Assembly (NCBI RefSeq): GCF_019966515.1
Contig: NZ_JAIMIB010000011.1
Coordinates: 1 to 64,000, forward strand
Origin: Roseovarius aestuarii
GTDB taxonomy: Bacteria; Pseudomonadota; Alphaproteobacteria; Rhodobacterales; Rhodobacteraceae
Length of the DNA stretch: 64,000 nt
Direction: 5' to 3'
Below, piece after piece: positions 21,612 through 31,220 of the stretch. Each line of letters opens with the position of its first letter. The stretch's first letter is position 1. A program made the position numbers and the translations under genes. Below the pieces are notes generated by a model. The model was not told where the DNA came from. It worked only from the letters and a program-made list of their open reading frames with translations, and searched no databases.

Positions 21612-21757
21612 GAAACCACTCCGAATAGATTGCTACGGAGCAGCTTTAGGCAGAGAGGTTTTAGATTTGGTGTGAATTTGTCGGATCGTTAAAATTCTCG
21701 GCAGAATCTCACGAGTACACATGACTTACGTGAAAGCCGTGAGCGTCCAAGGGTCGT

Positions 21758-22663
21758 TCATCGGGGCAGGGGATCTTCATCCTCGCTTTGGCCAGCCAGC
21801 CAGTCACGGAATTTGCTGAGCGCGGCATCGCCGGATTTTTCCCGCGGCCATACCAGGTAATAGGCGCCTGGCGACTCGGTCGATCCTCCCCAGACCTTTG
21901 TAAGACGGCCCGTAGCAAGGTCCTGCTCGACCAGATAATCGGGCAAGAGAGCGACGCCTAACCCATGCAACGCCGCTTGTGTGATGGTAGAAAACTGATC
22001 ATGGACGGTGCCGGTGACGGTGTCAACGCTGACCCCGTGCGCTTCAAACCAATGGCGCCATGCGTCCGGCCTGGTTTCTATGTGCAGGATCGGCAGGCGC
22101 AGCACATCCTCGGGCCGGCTGAGCGGCGCGCTGATCAAACCGGGTGCGCAGACAGCGATCACACGCTCGGTCTTGAGCCTCAGGTGCTTCGTGTTCGGCC
22201 AGTCTGGATTGCCAAAATGTATCGCTGCATCAAATGGTTCGAAGGCAAAGTTAAATGATTTCAGCCGTGTTGCCAGATTGATCGTAACCTCGGGGTGAAG
22301 TCGGGTAAAATCTGCCAGTCGCGGCACCAGCCACCGCATACCGAAGGTCGGCAGGATCGCCAGATCGAGGCTGCCACCCGACGGGTTTACTGTAAGTTTG
22401 AGTGATGCCTGAGTGATTTGTTGCAGCGCCTGTCGGATCGTAACCGCATAATCGCGCGCTTCCGGGGTCAGCACCATGCCGCGACCCTTTCGATGAATAA
22501 GTGTGACGCCCAGTTGGTCCTCAAGTGTCTGCAGCTGGCGACTGACCGCGCTCTGGCTCAGCGCCAGCTCATCCGCCGCTGCGGTAGCGCTGCCCAACCG
22601 GTCCAGGGCTTCAATGGCCCGCAACGAGGCGATCGATGGAAGAAGGCGACGTGGTGCGTTCAT
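21758..22663 (-). CDS. LysR-family transcriptional regulator (GcvA-like)
   Basis: 301 residues. The N-terminal helix-turn-helix (about 8-65) contains the LysR signature GSATAAADELALSQSAVSRQ and is followed by a GcvA-type effector domain (about 95-295). It is divergent from gcdH, the classical arrangement for a LysR activator and its target. In relatives the regulator next to glutaryl-CoA dehydrogenase is thought to respond to lysine or tryptophan catabolic intermediates; that is inference here. Confidence 0.92.
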   Translation of the reverse strand: MNAPRRLLPSIASLRAIEALDRLGSATAAADELALSQSAVSRQLQTLEDQLGVTLIHRKGRGMVLTPEARDYAVTIRQALQQITQASLKLTVNPSGGSLDLAILPTFGMRWLVPRLADFTRLHPEVTINLATRLKSFNFAFEPFDAAIHFGNPDWPNTKHLRLKTERVIAVCAPGLISAPLSRPEDVLRLPILHIETRPDAWRHWFEAHGVSVDTVTGTVHDQFSTITQAALHGLGVALLPDYLVEQDLATGRLTKVWGGSTESPGAYYLVWPREKSGDAALSKFRDWLAGQSEDEDPLPR

Positions 22664-22779
22664 AATTGCAATTTACTCATGTGTGTATGCAAAACAATCG
22701 CTATTACTTCGACTCTTACAGCTATATTGTCCACTTAAATCATTATTAATTGCGGAAAACTCATGCGAAGGAGTGAAGT
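22664..22779. promoter_or_regulatory. Divergent LysR/gcdH control region
   Basis: AT-rich 116-base gap between the LysR and gcdH start codons. It contains an interrupted inverted repeat TTGCA (22666-22670) / TGCAA (22688-22692), a plausible LysR binding pattern close to the regulator's own start. A GAAGGAG-type ribosome site precedes gcdH. Confidence 0.4.
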
Positions 22780-24003
22780 ATGACACTTGACGCCCCCCAA
22801 CTCAAAGCCAAAGACGCCCCTGATCTCGCGGCGTTCGACTGGGAGGATCCATTCCGCCTTACGGACCAACTGGAAGAAGATGAGCGTATGATCGCCGTGA
22901 GTGCCCGTGCCTACGCGCAGGAAAAACTCCAGCCGCGCGTAATCAAGGCGTTCAGCGACGAAGAAACCGATCCCGAGATTTTCCGTGAAATGGGTTCGAT
23001 GGGCCTGCTGGGCACCACCATCCCCGAGGAATATGGCGGGCTGGGCAGTTCTTACGTCAGCTACGGCCTTGTCGCGCGCGAGGTTGAGCGGGTGGACAGC
23101 GGCTATCGGTCGATGATGTCGGTACAATCCAGCCTCGTGATGTACCCGATCTATGCCTATGGATCGGAAGAACAGCGTCAGAAATACCTGCCCAAACTTG
23201 CCAGCGGGGAGATGATCGGCTGTTTCGGGCTGACCGAACCTGATGCGGGCAGTGATCCTGCGGGCATGAAGACACGCTCCGAAAAGACAGAGGGCGGTTA
23301 TCGGCTGACAGGCTCGAAAATGTGGATATCGAACAGTCCGATTGCCGATGTTTTTGTGATCTGGGCAAAATCGGATGCCCATGACGGCAAGATCCGCGGA
23401 TTTGTACTGGAAAAGGGCTTGAAAGGGCTGAGCGCCCCCAAGATCGGCGGCAAGCTGTCGCTACGTGCCTCAATCACCGGCGAGATTGTGCTGAACGGCG
23501 TGGACGTTGGCGAAGACGCGCTGCTACCCAATATTCAGGGCCTGAAGGGCCCGTTCGGATGTCTCAACCGGGCGCGTTACGGTATCGCCTGGGGTGTGAT
23601 GGGCGCCGCCGAATTCTGCTGGCATGGCGCGCGGCAATACGGGCTGGACCGGCAACAATTCAAACGGCCGCTGGCGCAGACGCAGCTATTCCAGTTGAAA
23701 CTGGCCAACATGCAGACCGAGATCGCACTTGGGCTTCAGGCGGCGCTGCGTGTCGGACGGCTCATGGATCAGGCCAATGCCGCGCCCGAGATGATCTCGC
23801 TGATCAAGCGCAACAATTGCGGCAAGGCGCTTGAGATCGCTCGCCACGCCCGAGACATGCATGGCGGCAACGGGATTTCTGAGGAATTTCAGGTGATCCG
23901 GCACATGATGAACCTTGAAACGGTGAACACCTATGAGGGGACGCATGACGTGCATGCGCTGATCCTGGGCCGCGCGCAAACCGGGTTGCAGGCGTTCTTC
24001 TGA
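22780..24003 (+). CDS. gcdH: Glutaryl-CoA dehydrogenase
   Basis: 407-residue FAD acyl-CoA dehydrogenase that oxidatively decarboxylates glutaryl-CoA to crotonyl-CoA in lysine, hydroxylysine and tryptophan breakdown. The N-terminal [13 protein letters not shown] pattern, [13 protein letters not shown], the [12 protein letters not shown] helix and the catalytic Glu in [15 protein letters not shown] (residue 386) are diagnostic of this subgroup. It is monocistronic, with a terminator-like hairpin 20 bases after the stop, and is controlled by the divergent LysR gene by inference. Confidence 0.94.
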   Translation: MTLDAPQLKAKDAPDLAAFDWEDPFRLTDQLEEDERMIAVSARAYAQEKLQPRVIKAFSDEETDPEIFREMGSMGLLGTTIPEEYGGLGSSYVSYGLVAREVERVDSGYRSMMSVQSSLVMYPIYAYGSEEQRQKYLPKLASGEMIGCFGLTEPDAGSDPAGMKTRSEKTEGGYRLTGSKMWISNSPIADVFVIWAKSDAHDGKIRGFVLEKGLKGLSAPKIGGKLSLRASITGEIVLNGVDVGEDALLPNIQGLKGPFGCLNRARYGIAWGVMGAAEFCWHGARQYGLDRQQFKRPLAQTQLFQLKLANMQTEIALGLQAALRVGRLMDQANAAPEMISLIKRNNCGKALEIARHARDMHGGNGISEEFQVIRHMMNLETVNTYEGTHDVHALILGRAQTGLQAFF

Positions 24004-24024
24004 TATTACTGATCAAATGATCTG

Positions 24025-24048
24025 ATGAGCCGGGAACTTCCGGCTCAT
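24025..24048 (+). terminator. Hairpin, probable gcdH terminator
   Basis: Perfect 9-base stem ATGAGCCGG / CCGGCTCAT with loop GAACTT, 21 bases after the gcdH stop. The downstream T run is poor (TCCGC), so a weak or Rho-assisted terminator is possible. Confidence 0.5.
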
Positions 24049-24182
24049 TCCGCAGGGCAGGGCGCAGCGACATTCCCGTTTGTGCGTTTTTGAACATTGG
24101 TCATGGCAAATCTGCCATTGCGACAGCGACCGCAAGGGTTACATACCGATGATGCCCACAGTGGGCTTTCCAGAGGTTACTG

Positions 24183-25580
24183 ATGGCACTTGCCGAATCC
24201 AGCTTTACCCAGGGCAACCTGATGCGGCACGTGTCGATCATGTCCTTCACTGCCAGCCTCGGCCTGATGGCGGTGTTTGTCGTCGACCTGGTCGATATTA
24301 TCTTCATCTCGATGCTGGGGCAGGATGCGCTGGCCGCGGCAGCAGGCTATGCCAGCACCGTCATGTTCTTCGCCAGCGCGGTGAATATCGGCCTGTCGGT
24401 CGCCGCAGGCGCCCTGGTGTCGCGCGCTGTGGGCGCCGATAACGAGGTGGACGCTCGCGAATTCGCGACCAGCGTCGCGCTGCTGTCTGTCGCAGTCGGT
24501 ATCCTTTTGCCGGTGCTGGCCTTACCCAATATCCACGGAATTCTAGGCTTGCTGGGCGCCACGGGCGAGGTCGCGGACAAAGCGGCACAATATCTGTGGA
24601 TCATCCTGCCCACGACACTGATTTCGGGCCTGTCGATGACCACGGTGGCCGTATTGCGTGCCTATGGCGACGGATCGCGCGCGATGTATCCGGCGCTGGC
24701 TGGTGGGGCCGCGAATGGCATCCTCGATCCGATCCTGATCTTTGGTCTTGGATTGGGCCTTCCCGGGGCGGCAATCGCCACCGTGGTCGCGCGCATCGTT
24801 ACGCTGGGTATGGCACTTTATCCGGCGATCAAGCGCTACCAGGCCTTTTCCAAGCCCCGACCGCAATGCGTCAGGCGGGACGCGAAAGTGGCCATGCGCA
24901 TCGCTGTTCCCGCTGTACTGGGCACCGTGGCAACACCTGTTGGCAGTGCGATTGTCACCCGCGAAATGGCGAAATACGGAACCGATGCGGTGGCCGGCAT
25001 GGCGGTGATCAGCCGGATCATACCGGTGGTGTTTTCCGTTGTATTGGCGCTTTCCGGTGCAATCGGGCCGATCATCGGTCAGAATTACGGGGCAGGGCAG
25101 ATGAGCAGGGTCAAGGAAGCATTCGTCGACGCACTGACATTCACGGGTATTTATGTGCTTCTGGCCGCCGCCTTGCTTTTTGTCCTGCGTGAATCGATCG
25201 CTGAGCTTTTCGACGCGACCGGGATGACCCGGACGCTGATCCTTTTGTTCTGCGGCCCGCTGGCGCTGGCTTCCTTCTTCAACGGTGCAATCTTCGTCGC
25301 CAACGCCTCGTTCAACAATTTGGGACATCCGGGATATTCGACCGTGATCAACTGGGGGCGCAACACGTTGGGCACATGGCCGTTGGTGATCTGGGCCGGT
25401 TCGATCTGGGGCGCGCCGGGCGTTCTTGTAGGGCAAGCCGCTGGCGGTGCCGTCTTTGCGGGTCTCGCGGTGCTACTCGGCTTGCGGGTGATCGCCGACC
25501 CGGAGGAGGACCTGATCCCATTAGGGGCAAAATATCAGGAGGATCGGATTCATACATTGTGCAACCGTTGTAATCGTTAA
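24183..25580 (+). CDS. MATE-family efflux transporter
   Basis: 465-residue inner-membrane multidrug and toxin extrusion protein with 12 predicted membrane helices in two homologous halves (about 10-230 and 245-445). It couples cation import to drug or metabolite export. The N-terminal FTQGNLMRHVSIMSF and the GAIGPIIGQNYGAG loop in the second half are family features. The C-terminus carries a short extra polar tail with two Cys. It is a lone gene, and its substrate cannot be inferred. Confidence 0.92.
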   Translation: MALAESSFTQGNLMRHVSIMSFTASLGLMAVFVVDLVDIIFISMLGQDALAAAAGYASTVMFFASAVNIGLSVAAGALVSRAVGADNEVDAREFATSVALLSVAVGILLPVLALPNIHGILGLLGATGEVADKAAQYLWIILPTTLISGLSMTTVAVLRAYGDGSRAMYPALAGGAANGILDPILIFGLGLGLPGAAIATVVARIVTLGMALYPAIKRYQAFSKPRPQCVRRDAKVAMRIAVPAVLGTVATPVGSAIVTREMAKYGTDAVAGMAVISRIIPVVFSVVLALSGAIGPIIGQNYGAGQMSRVKEAFVDALTFTGIYVLLAAALLFVLRESIAELFDATGMTRTLILLFCGPLALASFFNGAIFVANASFNNLGHPGYSTVINWGRNTLGTWPLVIWAGSIWGAPGVLVGQAAGGAVFAGLAVLLGLRVIADPEEDLIPLGAKYQEDRIHTLCNRCNR

Positions 25581-25868
25581 GTATTGGTAACCGCTATATC
25601 TATATAGCGCATAATCAGTATTATGTTATTATTGTATCACACCTACAGGCAATCGGGTAACGTAGATGACGCCGTTAGATGTGAACAGTAATGTTTACAA
25701 ACAGTTATCTCGCGACGTCAATGCGTTCACGACCGCGCGCCTGCTCAGCTCAGACAAATGCGAAACGCCGGAAATCGCCAAACTGTGGTGAATTATGACA
25801 ACCTGACGCCACGATGCTCGACAGCGTCAAGCAATACGGTCTAATAAGAGCGACGAGGGAAAATCGCC
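25581..25868. other. AT-rich intergenic region with an inverted repeat
   Basis: 288 bases between MATE and aroQ, clearly more AT-rich than its surroundings. CGCTATA / TATAGCG (25592-25598 and 25603-25609) forms a 7-base stem with a 4-base loop just after the MATE stop; it could be a terminator or a protein-binding site. A 41-codon frame at 25666-25791 has no ribosome site and no recognisable product, so it is not called. The promoter for aroQ-luxR should lie here. Confidence 0.4.
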
Positions 25869-26312
25869 ATGACTTCAATACTTGTACTCAACGGGCCTAA
25901 TCTTAATCTGCTGGGTCAACGGCAGCCTGACGTCTATGGTCATACGACACTTGCAGATATCGAGAAGATGTGCCGCGACAAGGCTCAGGCGCTTGGTGTT
26001 GAAATCGAGTTTCATCAGAGCAATGACGAAGGCGCGATATTGGACATGATCCATGCAGCCCGCGGCATGCATGATGGGATCATTCTGAACGCCGGGGCAT
26101 ATACGCATACCTCAGTGGCACTGCGCGACGCCATCAGTTCAGTTGAGCTGCCGGTGATCGAGCTGCATCTGTCGAACATTCATGCGCGCGAGGAATTCCG
26201 CCATCACTCCTATATAAGCGGTGTCGCGCTTGGGCTGATCTGTGGCTTTGGCGCGGCGGGTTATCCGATGGCGGTCGAAGCCATGCATCGCCATCTGGGA
26301 GAAGCCGAATGA
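25869..26312 (+). CDS. aroQ: 3-Dehydroquinate dehydratase, type II
   Basis: 147-residue dodecameric type II dehydroquinase of the shikimate pathway, converting 3-dehydroquinate to 3-dehydroshikimate. [20 protein letters not shown] carries the catalytic Arg and Tyr, [15 protein letters not shown] is the ligand loop, and [16 protein letters not shown] contains the catalytic His. Its stop overlaps the start of the LuxR-type gene by four bases, so the two are translationally coupled. A GAGGGA ribosome site precedes the ATG. Confidence 0.96.
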   Translation: MTSILVLNGPNLNLLGQRQPDVYGHTTLADIEKMCRDKAQALGVEIEFHQSNDEGAILDMIHAARGMHDGIILNAGAYTHTSVALRDAISSVELPVIELHLSNIHAREEFRHHSYISGVALGLICGFGAAGYPMAVEAMHRHLGEAE

Positions 26313-27064
26313 TCCCGACAACACAGATTAACCGTTTGCTTAATACGCCCAGCATCGAAGAACTCTGGGATATGCACACCAGATGCATGGCCGGATACGG
26401 GTTCGACCGTCTGATCTATGGTTATACGCGCTATCGCACAGCGACATCACTGGGTGATCCCGAGGATTTTGTGCTGCTGACCAACCACGCCCCGGACTAT
26501 ACCGACGTATTCATCGGCGAAGGGCTTTTCTTTCACGCGCCGATGGTGCGTTGGGCGCTGGAGCATGACGGTGCATGCTCGTGGTCGGTGCTGAAGATGA
26601 TGATCGCCTCCGGCACCATGTCCGACCAGGAAAACAAGGTTTTGGAATTCAACCAGTCAAAGAACGTCACCGCTGGCTACTCCGTCAGCTTCAAGTCCAT
26701 CTCGCCCCGTACCAAGGGCGCCATCGCCCTGACGGCACGCCAGGGTCTGGATCAAGAGGAGGTTGATGCCATATGGGAAGAGCATGGCGAGGATATCGTC
26801 GCGCTGAACAACATGGCGCATCTGCGCATCCTGTCCCTGCCCTATACGGCGCCCGGCCGGTCACTGACCAAGCGACAGCGCGAGGTGCTTGAATGGGTCG
26901 GTGACGGTAAGACCATTCAGGACATCGCCATGCTGCTGGAGCTGACACCGGCAACGGTTGAGAAACATTTGCGGCTGGCGCGCGAGGCGCTGAGTGTTGA
27001 AACCACCGCTCAGGCGGTTCTAAAGGCCGCATTTCAGAATCAAATGTTCGTAATTGATACCTAA
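26309..27064 (+). CDS. LuxR-type regulator with autoinducer-binding-like domain
   Basis: 251 residues: an N-terminal domain resembling the acyl-homoserine-lactone pocket (about 15-165) and a C-terminal LuxR helix-turn-helix (about 185-245, [20 protein letters not shown]). The usual Asp-Pro of the pocket is replaced by F-F-H-A-P near residue 75-78, so the ligand may not be a classical AHL. No luxI synthase is in the window, which makes it a solo regulator locally. Coupling to aroQ (four-base overlap) is unusual and may tie it to aromatic metabolism, or may simply share a promoter. Confidence 0.87.
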   Translation: MIPTTQINRLLNTPSIEELWDMHTRCMAGYGFDRLIYGYTRYRTATSLGDPEDFVLLTNHAPDYTDVFIGEGLFFHAPMVRWALEHDGACSWSVLKMMIASGTMSDQENKVLEFNQSKNVTAGYSVSFKSISPRTKGAIALTARQGLDQEEVDAIWEEHGEDIVALNNMAHLRILSLPYTAPGRSLTKRQREVLEWVGDGKTIQDIAMLLELTPATVEKHLRLAREALSVETTAQAVLKAAFQNQMFVIDT

Positions 27065-27515
27065 TGCACGCAAAACGAGAACATTGTTTCCAAATATTCT
27101 CCATATTTAGTCTTTGGTAAGGAAATCCGGACTTTCGTTACTCAAGGTAAAGTAGCAATATAGTGAAGTTCCGTGAGTGGTGGCTTTGAGCCCGGGAACA
27201 CCAGACTTGGAACCTCTGCGATATCAGGGCGCTCGAGTCTGCCGGTTCTTCCGGATGTCGGCCACTGGTCTTATTGATCGGGTCAGTGGTCGGCGCTTAC
27301 CAGACTGTCGTTTCATCCCCAAATAGAGGACAGTCCTACTACCTGCGGTGTCGCTCCTCAAGGCGGCACCGCACCCGTTTAAGATGTGTCGTACTTAGGT
27401 CTGGTCGGATATGCATACAGAAAGTCGAGAAAGCGTTTGCATTGACAGATGCGATCAACTGGCCGGAAGAATTCACTCCCGGCCGATGTGATCGATGGCA
27501 CCGCCCTGCCCCGGT
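27065..27515. other. Long intergenic region with tandem hairpins
   Basis: 451 bases between luxR and the amidinotransferase gene, with no credible reading frame. The first ~110 bases are AT-rich. The middle holds a series of hairpins, listed separately as a candidate structured RNA. The last ~140 bases show nothing recognisable. Confidence 0.5.
27202..27373 (+). ncRNA. Candidate structured RNA or hairpin array
   Basis: Successive inverted repeats are visible: CAGACT / AGTCTG (27202-27207, 27236-27241); an 11-pair stem GTCGGCCACTG / CAGTGGTCGGC with two G-U wobbles (27257-27267, 27284-27294); GACTGTC / GACAGTC (27303-27309, 27329-27335); and an 11-pair stem TGCGGTGTCGC / GCGGCACCGCA with one wobble (27344-27354, 27363-27373). 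Strand is uncertain. It matches no RNA family I know: features of tmRNA, SRP RNA and RNase P RNA are not seen. Confidence 0.35.
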
Positions 27516-28628
27516 TCACATATTGGGGAAATAATCCTCGCAAACGCCCTCGCGATAGACATCCGCCGTGCAGCAATGCAGGCCCCCGCCAAAGGCATAG
27601 GCATCACGCAGCTCAACCGGCACGACCTCCATGCCAAGTTTGTCCATCTGCTCCATCTGGTAGACTTCCGAAGCCTCGACACAGACGGTTTTCGGATCCA
27701 GCACCAACACGTTCATGCTAAGCCAGGTCGAGGAATAGCAAAGCGGTGGCGGTGTGTTGTGCGCCGGTTGCGCCGCATCAACGATTTCCCAGTCATTGTC
27801 ATTGAACATCTTGCGCTGATCGTCAGGCAGACGGCGCTGCGGGTTGTTCAGGATCAGACCAGGACGCAACGGCGTGAAGGTCGCGTCGATATGAATCGGA
27901 TACGGGTCGCCGGGGAAGTTTACCGCATGCACGCGATGATCGGGGAAATGTCGTCTGATCCACTCGATGCCTTTTAGGTTCGTCGTGAACCCGTGCTGCA
28001 CCACCAGATCGCGACCAAAGCGCAGCACATCGGCGGCATCAAACAGCGGCTCTTCCTCGGTGGTGACAAAGAATTTCTCGGCAGTCCATTTCAGCCGCTT
28101 TTCGACGCCGATCTTTTCCGACAGGTAATCCGGGTGGTAATCGGCATCGGTCAGACGCGGCTTGGGCGCGCATTCATGGCGAAAATTCGGGTCTTCGTTG
28201 AAATACTGCTGCATCAGCGGGCGGTAATTCAGATATTCAAACCAGCGGCAGCGATAGGACATCGTCGCTTCCAGCATTTCCGAGCCCACCGTCAGCAGCA
28301 CATCGCGCGGCGGCATGCAGCCAAACTGACTTTCGGTATGAAAGTCCGGCGTGGTCGCGGGCAAGCTGTGATCGATGCAGGTCGGGCGGTCCACACGGAT
28401 GCCACGCTTTTCTAGCATCGCTGCGAAATTATCCAGAAGCTCGTTGGCGCGATCAATGGTTTCCTGCGGACGGCGGCCCCACTGGCCACGCATGTCGCTG
28501 TCTTCAGGCACCTTGGCATCCAGCGCCGGTTCTTCCGGCGGGATGTGACAATCATCCGCGCGACCAACGATTACATGTTTAAGCGGATCCCACTCGTTCC
28601 AGCTATTGACGACGGTTTTCTGGCTCAT
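27516..28628 (-). CDS. Amidinotransferase (glycine/inosamine amidinotransferase family)
   Basis: 370-residue protein of the arginine:X amidinotransferase family, which moves the amidino group from arginine to an amine acceptor. The catalytic cysteine lies in FGGGLHCCTADV (C352 or C353); the central Asp and His are likely in the NFPGDPYPIHIDATF segment. Length and the start NSWNEWDPLKHVIVGRAD match glycine amidinotransferase. The acceptor (glycine, inosamine, other amine) cannot be read from sequence. No creatine-pathway methyltransferase is adjacent. It lies downstream of tsf on the same strand, but a strong terminator separates them. Confidence 0.88.
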   Translation of the reverse strand: MSQKTVVNSWNEWDPLKHVIVGRADDCHIPPEEPALDAKVPEDSDMRGQWGRRPQETIDRANELLDNFAAMLEKRGIRVDRPTCIDHSLPATTPDFHTESQFGCMPPRDVLLTVGSEMLEATMSYRCRWFEYLNYRPLMQQYFNEDPNFRHECAPKPRLTDADYHPDYLSEKIGVEKRLKWTAEKFFVTTEEEPLFDAADVLRFGRDLVVQHGFTTNLKGIEWIRRHFPDHRVHAVNFPGDPYPIHIDATFTPLRPGLILNNPQRRLPDDQRKMFNDNDWEIVDAAQPAHNTPPPLCYSSTWLSMNVLVLDPKTVCVEASEVYQMEQMDKLGMEVVPVELRDAYAFGGGLHCCTADVYREGVCEDYFPNM

Positions 28629-28645
28629 CTTGCCTCTCCCCCAAC

Positions 28646-28674
28646 ATAAAAAGGGGCACCCGATTGGATGCCCC
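28646..28674 (-). terminator. Rho-independent terminator of rpsB-tsf
   Basis: On the minus strand, GGGGCATCC - AATC - GGGTGCCCC (one G-U pair) is followed directly by a T tract (28652 down to 28648). It lies 24 bases after the tsf stop. Confidence 0.88.
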
Positions 28675-28697
28675 GAATATCTTCAACGCCTAAGCAA

Positions 28698-29579
28698 TTA
28701 GCCCTGAACAGCTTTGGCGACCTCGGCGGCGAAGTCTTCTTTTTCGACTTCAATGCCTTCGCCCACTTCCAGACGCACGAAACCTTTGATTTCAACACCA
28801 ACTGCTTTAGCGGAATCGCCAACAGTCGTTTTGCCGTCAACGCTCTTCACATAGGCTTGGTTCAGCAAAGTGATTTCACTCAACCATTTTTTCATCCGGC
28901 CACCAATCATCTTTTCGATGACTTCTTCAGGTTTACCGCTCTCACGTGCGATATCCATCTGAATTGCTTTTTCCTTTTCAACAATCGCCGGGTCAACGTC
29001 ATTTTCGGACAGTGACGCCGGGTTGATGGCAGCAATGTGCATGCCGACACCGCGGGCAAACTCGGCATCGTCACCAGTATAGGCGACCAGAACGCCGATT
29101 TTACCCATGCCTTTTGTCGCGGCGTTGTGGATGTAAGAAACAACCTTTTCACCTTCGATTGATGCCATGCGACGCAGCGACATGTTCTCGCCGATGGTGG
29201 CAACTTTGGCGGTAATGGTCTCTTCGACGGTTTTGCCGCCCATGTCGGTGGCTTTTAGCGCGTCAACGTCGGCGGCACCAATAGCAGCTTCGGCCACAGC
29301 GCCAACCATGCCTTGGAATTCGGCATTTTTGGCGACAAAGTCGGTTTCAGAGTTGATTTCAATCGCAACACCACGACCACCCTCGACCTTGACCGCAACC
29401 AGACCTTCGGCAGCGGTGCGGCCCGATTTCTTGGCGGCTTTCGCCAGACCCTTGGTACGCAGCCAATCAACCGCGGCTTCCATGTCGCCTTCGTTTTCGG
29501 TCAGCGCTTTTTTCGCGTCCATCATGCCTGCGCCCGTGGAATCGCGCAGTTCTTTTACCATTGCAGCAGTGATCGCCAT
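28698..29579 (-). CDS. tsf: Elongation factor Ts
   Basis: 293-residue guanine-nucleotide exchange factor for EF-Tu. The N-terminal UBA-like domain [26 protein letters not shown] is canonical and contains the D-C/G-K-K-A-L element, and the [10 protein letters not shown] motif contacts EF-Tu. The start at 29579 has GAGGAG-type spacing; an ATG five codons upstream is not conserved. It follows rpsB in the universal rpsB-tsf order with a 78-base gap. Confidence 0.97.
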   Translation of the reverse strand: MAITAAMVKELRDSTGAGMMDAKKALTENEGDMEAAVDWLRTKGLAKAAKKSGRTAAEGLVAVKVEGGRGVAIEINSETDFVAKNAEFQGMVGAVAEAAIGAADVDALKATDMGGKTVEETITAKVATIGENMSLRRMASIEGEKVVSYIHNAATKGMGKIGVLVAYTGDDAEFARGVGMHIAAINPASLSENDVDPAIVEKEKAIQMDIARESGKPEEVIEKMIGGRMKKWLSEITLLNQAYVKSVDGKTTVGDSAKAVGVEIKGFVRLEVGEGIEVEKEDFAAEVAKAVQG

Positions 29580-29657
29580 ATCGGCTCTCCTCAAATTCGA
29601 TGCTCATGTCTGGGGGCGGGTGTCCCCGGCCCCCATATCGGTCCTGTCAGAAGCGGC

Positions 29658-30479
29658 TCAGCTTTCAGCGGCGGCTTCTGCTGGTGCTTCGGCCGGCGCT
29701 TCGGCAGTGGCTTCTTCCGCAGGTGCTTCGGCGACGATTTCTTCAACCGGTGCTTCTTCCATCGCGCCCAGGTCAACGCCTGCCGCACCCATTTGTGCCG
29801 ACATACCATCAAGTGCCGCGCGCGAGGCCAGATCGCAATAAAGCGAGATCGCACGCGCCGCGTCATCATTACCCGGGATGATGTAATCAATGCCATCGGG
29901 TGAGCAGTTGGTGTCAACCACGGCCACAACCGGGATGCCCAGCTTGTTGGCTTCAGCAACGGCCAGCGCTTCTTTCTTTACGTCGATGACGAAAAGAAGA
30001 TCAGGCACACCGCCCATTTCACGGATACCGCCCAGCGAGGCCTGCAGTTTTTCCTGATCGCGCTCGATGCCCAGACGCTCTTTCTTGGTCAGGCCCTCGG
30101 CGCCGCCTTCAAGCGCTTCGTCGATCTGTTTCAGGCGCTGGATCGATTTAGACACGGTCTGCCAGTTGGTCAGCGTGCCGCCCAGCCAGCGGTGGTTCAT
30201 GTAATATTGCGCGCATTTCTCGGCCGCTTCCGCAACCGGCGCACTGGCCTGACGCTTGGTGCCGACAAAAAGAACCCGGCCATTCTTGGCAACGGTTTCG
30301 CGGATGACGTTCAGCGCCGCGTCCAGCATTGGAACGGTCTGTGTCAGGTCCATGATGTGAATGCCGTTGCGCGCGCCATAGATGAATTCGCCCATACGGG
30401 GATTCCAACGCTGCGTCTGGTGGCCGAAGTGAACGCCAGCTTCAAGCAGCTGACGCATGGTGAACTCTGGAAGAGCCAT
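29658..30479 (-). CDS. rpsB: 30S ribosomal protein S2
   Basis: 273 residues. The core is typical: [20 protein letters not shown] at the start, [12 protein letters not shown], and [19 protein letters not shown]. After residue ~240 there is a low-complexity acidic tail of Ala/Glu/Pro repeats ([20 protein letters not shown]), a lineage-specific extension. The start at 30479 is chosen because the upstream 11 codons are not conserved. Confidence 0.97.
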   Translation of the reverse strand: MALPEFTMRQLLEAGVHFGHQTQRWNPRMGEFIYGARNGIHIMDLTQTVPMLDAALNVIRETVAKNGRVLFVGTKRQASAPVAEAAEKCAQYYMNHRWLGGTLTNWQTVSKSIQRLKQIDEALEGGAEGLTKKERLGIERDQEKLQASLGGIREMGGVPDLLFVIDVKKEALAVAEANKLGIPVVAVVDTNCSPDGIDYIIPGNDDAARAISLYCDLASRAALDGMSAQMGAAGVDLGAMEEAPVEEIVAEAPAEEATAEAPAEAPAEAAAES

Positions 30480-30592
30480 GTCGTTTTCCTTTTCCGGTTT
30501 TCGCCTCGGCACGGGGAAGAGGCGGATGCCTCAACCGGTGGACATATGGGGATGTCTCCCCCAAGGGCCCGCCCGTACCTGCGGATTTCGAT

Positions 30593-30620
30593 GGGGCGCG
30601 GATAAAGCAGAACGCGCCCC
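30593..30620. terminator. GC-rich hairpin between GNAT and rpsB
   Basis: Perfect 8-base stem GGGGCGCG / CGCGCCCC with a 12-base loop, 12 bases beyond the GNAT stop and upstream of rpsB on the same strand. There is no T tract on the minus strand. It may end the GNAT transcript or be part of the rpsB 5' leader. Confidence 0.4.
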
Positions 30621-30631
30621 TTGGCAAGGTC

Positions 30632-31210
30632 TTATTCCGGTGGCCGGATCATCAGAATCCACTCGGTGCCGGGACAGTGCCACCCGTCGGCCTCGACGAT
30701 GGGCCGGCGTGCTATCTCGCTGTACCACTCACTGCGGTAAAGCCCAAGTGCTGCCGCGTTGCCATCTTCGGCAATCAGGCTCATGCCATTCTTGCCAGCA
30801 TTACCCGCAACCGCCCGCAATAATTTGCGCCCGATGCCGCATCCCTGAAACTCGGGGAACACGGCCAGCGCGTTGACGTAATGCGTGCCGGGTGCCAGAT
30901 TTTCGAGCTCGATCAAGGGGATGAATACCGGTGGTGTGTCGTCTTCGATCGCTTCCGGTTCATCGCCGATATCATATGTGATGATACCGCCAGCGACCTC
31001 GCCGCCCATTTCGGCGACGATCGCCGTTCCCGGCGCCGCCTTCGCCAACTTGTCGCGCATACGCTCCAGACCGATCTGCGAGGCATCCCCGCCGGTACCA
31101 GCAGACTGCGCCCAGTCCCAGGGTGCCAACCCTTCGCTGGCCAGTTCAAAGACGCGCCTGAAGTGAGGCGCGTCAGTAGATTTCGCAGAACGTAGCAGAA
31201 CAGTCTGCAT
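30632..31210 (-). CDS. GNAT-family N-acetyltransferase
   Basis: 192-residue acetyltransferase-like protein. The acetyl-CoA pyrophosphate loop is visible as F-Q-G-C-G-I-G-R-K-L (near residue 125), preceded by the core strand Y-V-N-A-L-A-V-F-P. The start at 31210 is supported by AGGAG seven bases upstream; a more distal ATG would reach to within the intergenic gap. It is 10 bases downstream of the homocysteine methyltransferase gene and probably cotranscribed. Substrate unknown. Confidence 0.85.
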   Translation of the reverse strand: MQTVLLRSAKSTDAPHFRRVFELASEGLAPWDWAQSAGTGGDASQIGLERMRDKLAKAAPGTAIVAEMGGEVAGGIITYDIGDEPEAIEDDTPPVFIPLIELENLAPGTHYVNALAVFPEFQGCGIGRKLLRAVAGNAGKNGMSLIAEDGNAAALGLYRSEWYSEIARRPIVEADGWHCPGTEWILMIRPPE

Positions 31211-31220
31211 GTCAGCTCCT

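Noticed and set aside
25666..25791. 41-codon open frame between MATE and aroQ
   Set aside because: No ribosome site, no recognisable domain or signal, and an AT-rich context; not called as a gene.
27274..27534. 86-codon frame across the hairpin array
   Set aside because: Arg/Cys-rich composition unlike a real protein, overlaps the end of the amidinotransferase gene, and the stems explain the sequence better.
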